Source: Crotalaria pallida (lineage: Eukaryota; Streptophyta; Magnoliopsida; Fabales; Fabaceae). From it: a DNA stretch of 64,000 nucleotides. Shown in pieces: positions 58,104 to 64,000 of this stretch. A program made the translations under genes and the position numbers. Positions within the stretch are counted from its first letter, which is position 1. Each line of letters begins with the position of its first letter. The DNA lies in NCBI GenBank assembly GCA_037953625.1, contig CM075649.1, positions 121,331,290-121,395,289 of the forward strand, read 5' to 3'. The notes below the pieces were generated by a model. The model did no database searches. It saw nothing but the letters and a program-made list of their open reading frames with translations, and was not told the DNA's origin.

Positions 58104-58230
58104 AACTTAATTGGCCTTTTAGCTTTTGTACAGATTAGCATTTGACTTAATTGGCCTTTTTGCTTGCTTGTGTACAAATTAACATTTACTTAATTCAAGG
58201 CCTTTTAGCTTTTGTACAGATTAGCATTTG
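58104..58230. repeat. Three tandem copies of a ~42-bp sequence
   Basis: acttaattggccttttagct and the following tttgtacagattagcatttg is repeated three times in a row with small changes. It lies just upstream of the possible minus-strand exon and within the promoter side of the FAR1-related gene. Confidence 0.85.
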
Positions 58231-59174
58231 CCATTAACCATTTCAATCAAACAAAAACTTTTTTCTGGTCCTAGTGTGTAAAATTCTGTGATCTTCAATT
58301 AACTTGCTCTACTTTAGAAAGCAACCTAAGAATAATGACAGGATAAGAACTTCTCGTCAACAACAAAAGAGAAATAGTCCAATTATTGATAAAATCATCA
58401 CTCTTCCACAACAAAGAAATAGTTCAATTATTTTGCCTTGTTTATACTGCAGCTTGGTAGTAGCTTTTTAGGGGCTGTTGGCTCTTGGTTTTTCTGGTTT
58501 TTCCTTATCATTAACGTGTCTCATGATAAGGTTTGTTAATATTTATGTTCTCATATTTTAGGTAATGTGAATGTGATCATAGTACCCTTGTTAATTTTTA
58601 ATTCTATGGGCCGATGGGCTATCTGATCAGTTGCTTTTATATGGCAAGAGATGCATTTTATGATTTACTTACTACTTGTATGGTTTTATAAAGTAATTAT
58701 TTTAACTATGACGCAGATGGATAAATTTGTCGAGGATCCTGTTGTTAATTTGGATGATGATAATTCCGCTTCTGATGAAAGTGGTGGTGAAGAACATGAT
58801 GGGTTGGGTGATAAGAATGGACCTGCAGAGGTAAATGAAAGTGGTTATCAATATAAAAGGATTACAGACTTGACAACCCATGATATTTGGGATCTAGAGT
58901 TTGGTAGTGAAGAGGCAGCTTATAAATTTTATAGTATGTACGCAAGATCTATTGGCTTTTATGTGAGGAAAGAAGCAATAAGTCGTGATTCTGCGGGGAA
59001 CCGTAACAGACGTTTGTATGTATGCAGCAGACATGGATTGAGAAATTCGAAATACTTGACGAGGGTAGACAGAAAAAGGGAATCTAGACAACTCAACCAT
59101 ATCAAATGCCTAGCTAAGCTTCGGATACGTTTACACTATGGGACTTTAAAACCGAAAGTGGGTTCATTTGTTGA

Positions 59175-61595
59175 TGTAACACCCTATTTAAAATTTTACC
59201 CTTAAATCGAAAATTAGGACTTCAAATTTTCTTTTTAAAACAGTTATGATGATGATCAAAATAATAATTCTTTTCATTAATATTGAATCGACAGAGTTTG
59301 TAGCGGAAGACTTGGTTCAAACAAAAGTAAGAAAGTAAAAACGACTTAGTTACATCAATCGATTACACAAAACGTGAGATACATAATCAGTATTTTAGCT
59401 CGGCCAACTGGCCAAGGCCTAACTTAATTTTCCGACTCAATGACTTACTCTCTCTGTGAGGGAGAGTGAACCTGCTCAGCCGGGGACTGCGTCTGCTCGG
59501 GCTCAGTACCTGAAAAATGATAAGGAGATGAGCATTACACAGAACTTAAGTAAGCAGTTTCTAATATGACATACCGAACTACCAAGCCAAACACAAGTAA
59601 TCAATTAGCATATTAACAGATAATCAAGCAAATACGTATCACATGCATACAACCTTATTTTACTCGGTCCATGTTGTTGTCCAATATATTCTTTACCGAC
59701 CAATTATACCTCTACTTATCCGATTGATTACTCTTGTACTCTTTTCCTCAATTCCTACACTTGATTCACTCGGTCATTACTTTCCTTTCTCGGTATTCCA
59801 TTTTATCTCTCGGTCTCATTACTCATTATTCATCTTTTACGTATTTTACAATCTTTTACTCTTCTCGGCTGCATACACCCAGTGCATGTCTTACACCATT
59901 TAGGGTCGGATTCCGGAGTGTCCATAACTGCGAGTACCTAGTACTCGTCTTACAGCTGCACATACCCAGTATGTGTCTGACGCGATCAATGCACGCACCC
60001 AGTACGCGTCTTCTATGACCCGGAGCACTACCGCCGATCGTTCTATGGAGTTAAGGAGTGTCCATGACTGCGAGTACCCAGTACCCGTCTTACAGCTGCA
60101 CAAACCTAGTATGTGTCTGACACGATCAATGCACGCACCCAGTACGCGTCTTCTATGACCAGGAGCACATCCCACAGATTCCGTTGCTCGGAACCTTGTG
60201 TGAATCATAATTGTGAGTACCCAGTACCTGTCTTACAGCTGCGCATACCCAGCATGTGTCTGACGCGATCAATGCACGCACCCAGTACGCGTCTTCTATG
60301 ACCCGATCACACAACCATTTCTCTTTAATTGCTCTTTTATCCTTTTAACCATTTCTTACTCGGCCTCTCTCGGCTCATCCCCTTAGTTATCCCTTTTCCA
60401 CTCGTTTCTCTCGTTATTTAATCTTTTAACTTATATTTTCTTCCTTCAACATTTAACTGCATTTCTCATACCCACTCTCGACCTCTCACGCTCGGTCACA
60501 GACAAGTTTTAATATACAACATAGCAATGAATATCACAACTCATAAACATTGATACAACAACACAAAATGGTTAAGAGCACTTAGCAAGTCTACAAATAT
60601 GTTAACTTATCTCATGAATGCATAACCCTAGTTCATTTATTAGTTTTCCTTATTCTTTATCTTCCTCTCTAGTATTACCCTATGTCGCTTCTCTCATCTA
60701 ACACCCACTCTTAGCACCCATTATGAACACACTAGCAACCCAAACCTAAGCAAAGGTAACACTCACTCCTTACCTCAACCCGCGAGAGATAAGAGTTGAG
60801 AGCTTGAGTGTGGCCCTTTCTGCTTGTTCGACTCCTTGAGCTTAGAACCCCTTGAACCGCTTCTCTCCTTGCTACTCACCCAGACACCGAATGCTCAAGG
60901 AACGTCCGACACGGTGGAGGAATGGAAGGAAGAAGGGCTTCCAGTTGGTGAGTCTTGATGGAGAAGAAGAAAGAGAGAGAGAGTCACGTGAGTGAGAAGA
61001 GAGTGTGTTAAACCTTTAGTGTTGGAGCTTCAGAGAAAAAGGGGGGAGACGAAAGAGAAGAAATGGAGAGTATTGTTGTGTTGCTTATGGGTTTTCTTTT
61101 ATTCTTTTATGGGAATTATTTGTGTGGCTCTCATTGGAGGCTTTTTTGAGAAGCTTAGAATATGTGGACAGGGTTAATTGGCTTCTAAAGGAAGCCACCA
61201 ACAGTGACTGGACAAAGACATAAAGTGATTGACAGCGACAGCTGTACGGAGGGCGTGAAAATCAAGGGATTAGCAACTCAGTGTGAGCTGCCATGGAGAA
61301 GCAAGGAGACTTCGGCTCGTCACAAAGAGGTAGCAACAGTCCGAGTCTCCTCTCGGTCAACACAGTGCTACTTGTGGCGGCCGGCTTATCCGGTTCGGCA
61401 TAATCACTAGACTTCGCGTCTGTTACTTATTTTGCTCGGCTGAGATAGGTCCGAGGTCCAGCCTTTACTCATCTAGTCGGTCTATGCTTCCCATTTCGCT
61501 CACGGCAGTATACAAACTTCTATGACTTTATCATATTCTTAAATAAATTTATATTTAAATCTATTATATTAAATATTAAATTTCGGGATGTTACA
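59175..61595 (+). mobile_element. Solo LTR (TGTAACACCC type) inside the FAR1-related gene
   Basis: 2421 bp, starting tgtaacaccc and ending gggatgttaca. It is flanked by the 5-bp duplication gttga at 59170-59174 and 61596-61600. Removing it with one duplication restores the FAR1 domain frame. No primer-binding site, polypurine tract or second LTR is present, so it is a solo LTR left by recombination, probably Ty3/gypsy. It contains a tandem array at 59917-60300. Confidence 0.88.
59917..60300. repeat. Three ~140-bp tandem repeats with nested cccagtacgcgtct sub-repeats in the solo LTR
   Basis: Units start near 59917, 60057 and 60203 (gtgtccat.actgcgagtac). Each contains three degenerate copies of acccagtacgcgtcttac, about nine in all. 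The word gtacccagtac has gtac arms around cca. Open frames on both strands repeat with the units and are not genes. Confidence 0.85.
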
Positions 61596-61918
61596 GTTGA
61601 GTCTCATAACCATGAACTAACACCGAGCAAATATGTGCACTTAATTCCTTGTTACAGCGTCATGATTGCTGCAGATAAAGCTCAGATAGATAGCTTGCAC
61701 TTTTATGGTTAGAACGTGTCACATAATGGGATACATGGTGGCGCAAAAGGGTGGACATGCTAATGTTGGTTTTGTAAGGAAGGACCTGTACAACTATCTT
61801 GATGTGAAGAAGTGCGTTCAGGTTAAAGATGGGGATGCGCGAACTGCCTTGAGTTATCTAGAAGGCAAAGCAAACAGTGATCATATGTTCTATTCAAAGT
61901 TTGTAGTTGAAGATGGTA

Positions 61919-62069
61919 GACTGAAGCATCTTTTTGGGCAGATAGAGGTAGCATATCTAATTTTCAATGCTTTGGTGATGTTCTAGCTTTTGAAGACTGA
62001 AGCATCTTTTTGGGCAGATGGAGGTAGCATATCTGATTTTCAATGCTTTGGTGATGTTCTAGCTTTTGA
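61919..62069 (+). repeat. 76-bp tandem duplication in the FAR1-related gene
   Basis: Two head-to-tail copies with two mismatches (gatagagg/gatggagg and ctaatt/ctgatt). 76 is not a multiple of three, so the duplication shifts the frame at the start of the MULE core. Confidence 0.93.
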
Positions 62070-63467
62070 CACCACATACAAGAGGAACAAATACAACAAT
62101 CCTCTTGTTATTTTTTCGGGGTGTAATCACCATTCGCAAATTGTCGTATTTGGTTGTGCTTTGGTGGCAAATGAAAGTATCGAAACGTATAAGTGGGTGT
62201 TAGATACTTTTCTTGATGCAATGTGCCATAAACATCCAAAAGCAATTATGACTGACGGTGATCATGCTATGAGGCAGGCTATCAAGCATGTGTTTCCGGG
62301 TGCATCACATCGTCTTTGCGCATGGCACTTGCATAATAATGCCTTTGAACATGTCAAGGATTCTTATTTTTTGAAGGAATTCAAGAAAGCAATGTACTCT
62401 AATTTTACCCCGGATCAGTTTGAAGAGTATTGGCAGAAAATGGTCAAGAAATATGGCGTTGGAAATAATATTTGGGTTTGTACACATATGAAGTAAGATG
62501 TTGTGGGCCACTACATATTTGCGTGAGTATTTTTTTGATCGTATAAGAACAATGTCTCAATGTGAAGCCATAAATTCAATAATAAAGACATATGTTAAGA
62601 AGAAAAGCACCATTATGCAATTTATCTACGAATTTGAGCAAGTTTTGAGAGAGTACAAAAACAATGAGCTAGAAGCAGATTATAAGTCATTGTTTACAGA
62701 ACCTGTGTTGACTACATCCGTAAAGAAGATCGAGCGTGAGGCTTCTAAAATTTATACATTGGCAATTTTCAAAGAAGTTAAAGATGAGATTGTGAAGGCC
62801 GACACATATGTTGTTTCTGAGAGAACAGAAAATGGAAACAAGTTGATTATCAAGCTTAGCAAGTATTGCAAACGTGATTTTGTAGTTAATGTTAATTTTG
62901 ATCCAAAAGAAAATCATTTTTCATGTGACTGTCATCTTTTTGAATCATGTGGCATTCCGTGTTCTTATATTATTTGCGCCTTGAAAAATGAGCATGTGGA
63001 CTATATTCCTGCTAGTTTGATTTGCAAGCGGTGGACAAAGACTGATTACATTTCCTCAATTGGCTCGGAGCAAGAAGATTCTGATTTCAACAAGGTTGCA
63101 CGTTTGGGAGCTGTAGCTGCCGCTCATAGCAGGCTTGGTGAAATTGCCGCATCAAAGAGGGATTTGTTTAAAGACATATGTGATGATTTATTCAAGCTTG
63201 TTAATAAATATGAGAATCTGGCAGGTATGTATACTATACATACCTCATCTGTGCAAGATATTGGTGATCCCACCATGGTGATCGAAGACCAAAGGCGCTC
63301 CAAGAAAGAGAAAAGATAGCAAGAAGAGGAGACGATGTTCTCATTGTAATAGTGTTGGACATACAACTTCGACATGCCCAAAGCGTCTTAGCGAGAACGA
63401 CCAATATAGTAAGGATGAAAATTTAGCATCGTCAAATTCCCTTGCCACCGATAGTGAGCATGATAAT

Positions 63468-63554
63468 GTAAGTTTTCATTTTATTAAGTAGAGGTTTTAT
63501 TTGGTAAACTGATATATTGAATTGCTTGTACATAAGATTTGTTTTTTTATTCAG
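63468..63554 (+). other. Intron of the FAR1-related gene
   Basis: gtaagt donor after gataat and ttattcag acceptor. The next exon, 63555-63635, is exactly 27 codons long and lysine- and acid-rich, then gtaata. Confidence 0.6.
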
Positions 63555-63635
63555 GACAAAGAAGGCAATCAACATGATGAGGATAAGCCTCAGCCCTCTA
63601 TGCCCAAAAATCAATCTAAAACCGCTAAAGATAAG

Positions 63636-63707
63636 GTAATAATCCATTTTAGCTTATTCTCAATCTTATTTTTGTAATTTTTATGTCCTTTTGTTCCATT
63701 GTTCCAG
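63636..63707 (+). other. Second intron of the FAR1-related gene
   Basis: gtaata donor and tgttccag acceptor. The following exon 63708-63791 is 28 codons in the same phase and ends at gtaagt. Confidence 0.6.
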
Positions 63708-64000
63708 AATGTGAAAAAGAAACTTAGTCAAAATTCTAAAAGGAAAGGAAACAAAGTTAAATGCTCGACCCAAAGTTCTCTTGAAGATACTGTAAGTATA
63801 AGTATTTCAAAGTTGGTGGAATCATCTTAAATTAATATATTGATTAATGTTTGTTCATGTGGAGGTAAGTCTGAAACAAGGCAGGGGTTCCAACCCAATA
63901 TGACTAGTGGTGGATCTATGCCTGCATTTGTCCAAGGCATCCATCCATATCCTTCATTGAGTGGAGTTAGGCCTGAAATTCTCCAAGGGGTGTATGGATT

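Larger units (their letters stand above)
58717..64000 (+). pseudogene. FAR1/FHY3-related sequence gene (MULE-derived), disrupted
   Basis: FAR1-related proteins are nuclear regulators domesticated from Mutator-like transposases. Seen in order: an acidic N-terminus from ATG 58717; the FAR1 DNA-binding domain (FGSEEAAYKFYSMYARSIGF to SHNHELTPS); the MULE transposase core (CFGDVLAFDTTYKRNKYNN, MTDGDHAMRQAI, HRLCAWHLHNNAFEHV); a SWIM finger in which the final His of CxC..CxH is Tyr (GIPCSYI); and a C-terminal zinc knuckle CSHCNSVGHTTSTC at about 63338-63379. Lesions: a 2421-bp solo LTR in the DNA-binding domain (59175-61595), a -2 shift near 61697, a 76-bp tandem duplication (61919-62069), and frameshifts near 62490 and 63285. 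Exons with good splice sites follow at 63555-63635 and 63708-63791, and coding-like sequence from about 63865 runs off the window. The start may follow an acceptor (gacgcag) at 58711-58716. Confidence 0.88.

Noticed and set aside
59643..60301. Overlapping open frames on both strands of the solo LTR
   Set aside because: They repeat with the 140-bp tandem units and lie within an LTR.

Overview
The window is plant nuclear DNA. It holds nested LTR retrotransposons, a plant-type LINE, MITEs, a tRNA-derived SINE, a BAHD acyltransferase gene and a FAR1/FHY3-type gene remnant. The mix suggests a dicot, possibly a legume, but nothing here fixes the species. There are no operons, CRISPR arrays or prokaryotic signals. 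Most of it is transposon DNA; the only gene that looks intact is the acyltransferase at 54928-56391.

Layout. (1) 260-9811 is a nearly complete, very young Ty1/copia Sirevirus-type element with a perfect 5-bp target duplication, inserted in an older LTR-like sequence (1-259 plus 9812-10698). (2) 11476-18661 is an Athila-like element carrying a broken plant-transposon-domain gene and no pol. (3) 18662 to about 46669 is an L1-type LINE whose left part is inverted (antisense ORF1 joined to sense reverse transcriptase), as twin priming produces. Its reverse transcriptase is split by (4) a minus-strand element, 19757-44634, with LTRs of about 5.83 kb and only 1.2 kb of non-coding interior (LARD-type). 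The right-hand LTR of that element was hit by (5) two gag-only copia elements, 27186-32945 and 35199-41152, and (6) a 277-bp MITE at 42110-42386. Removing these restores a right LTR within about 4 bp of the left one. (7) 46670-54900 holds a hAT transposase remnant, two inverted copies of one MITE, a SINE and a tandem array of a ~205-bp unit with a three-unit higher-order period. (8) 54928-56391 is an intronless BAHD acyltransferase. (9) 58717 to the window end is a FAR1-related gene, broken by a 2421-bp solo LTR, frameshifts and a 76-bp tandem duplication.

Order of events read from the nesting: LINE, then LARD, then the gag-only elements and the MITE. The Sirevirus at the left edge is probably the youngest insertion, with only two LTR substitutions seen by eye.

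Most unusual signals: arrays of short palindromes inside several unrelated LTR families, placed upstream of a TATA box where one is visible; repeated copies of the LTR/primer-binding-site junction word downstream of gag in both gag-only elements; and a primer-binding-site-like word exactly at the RNase H lesion of the young Sirevirus.
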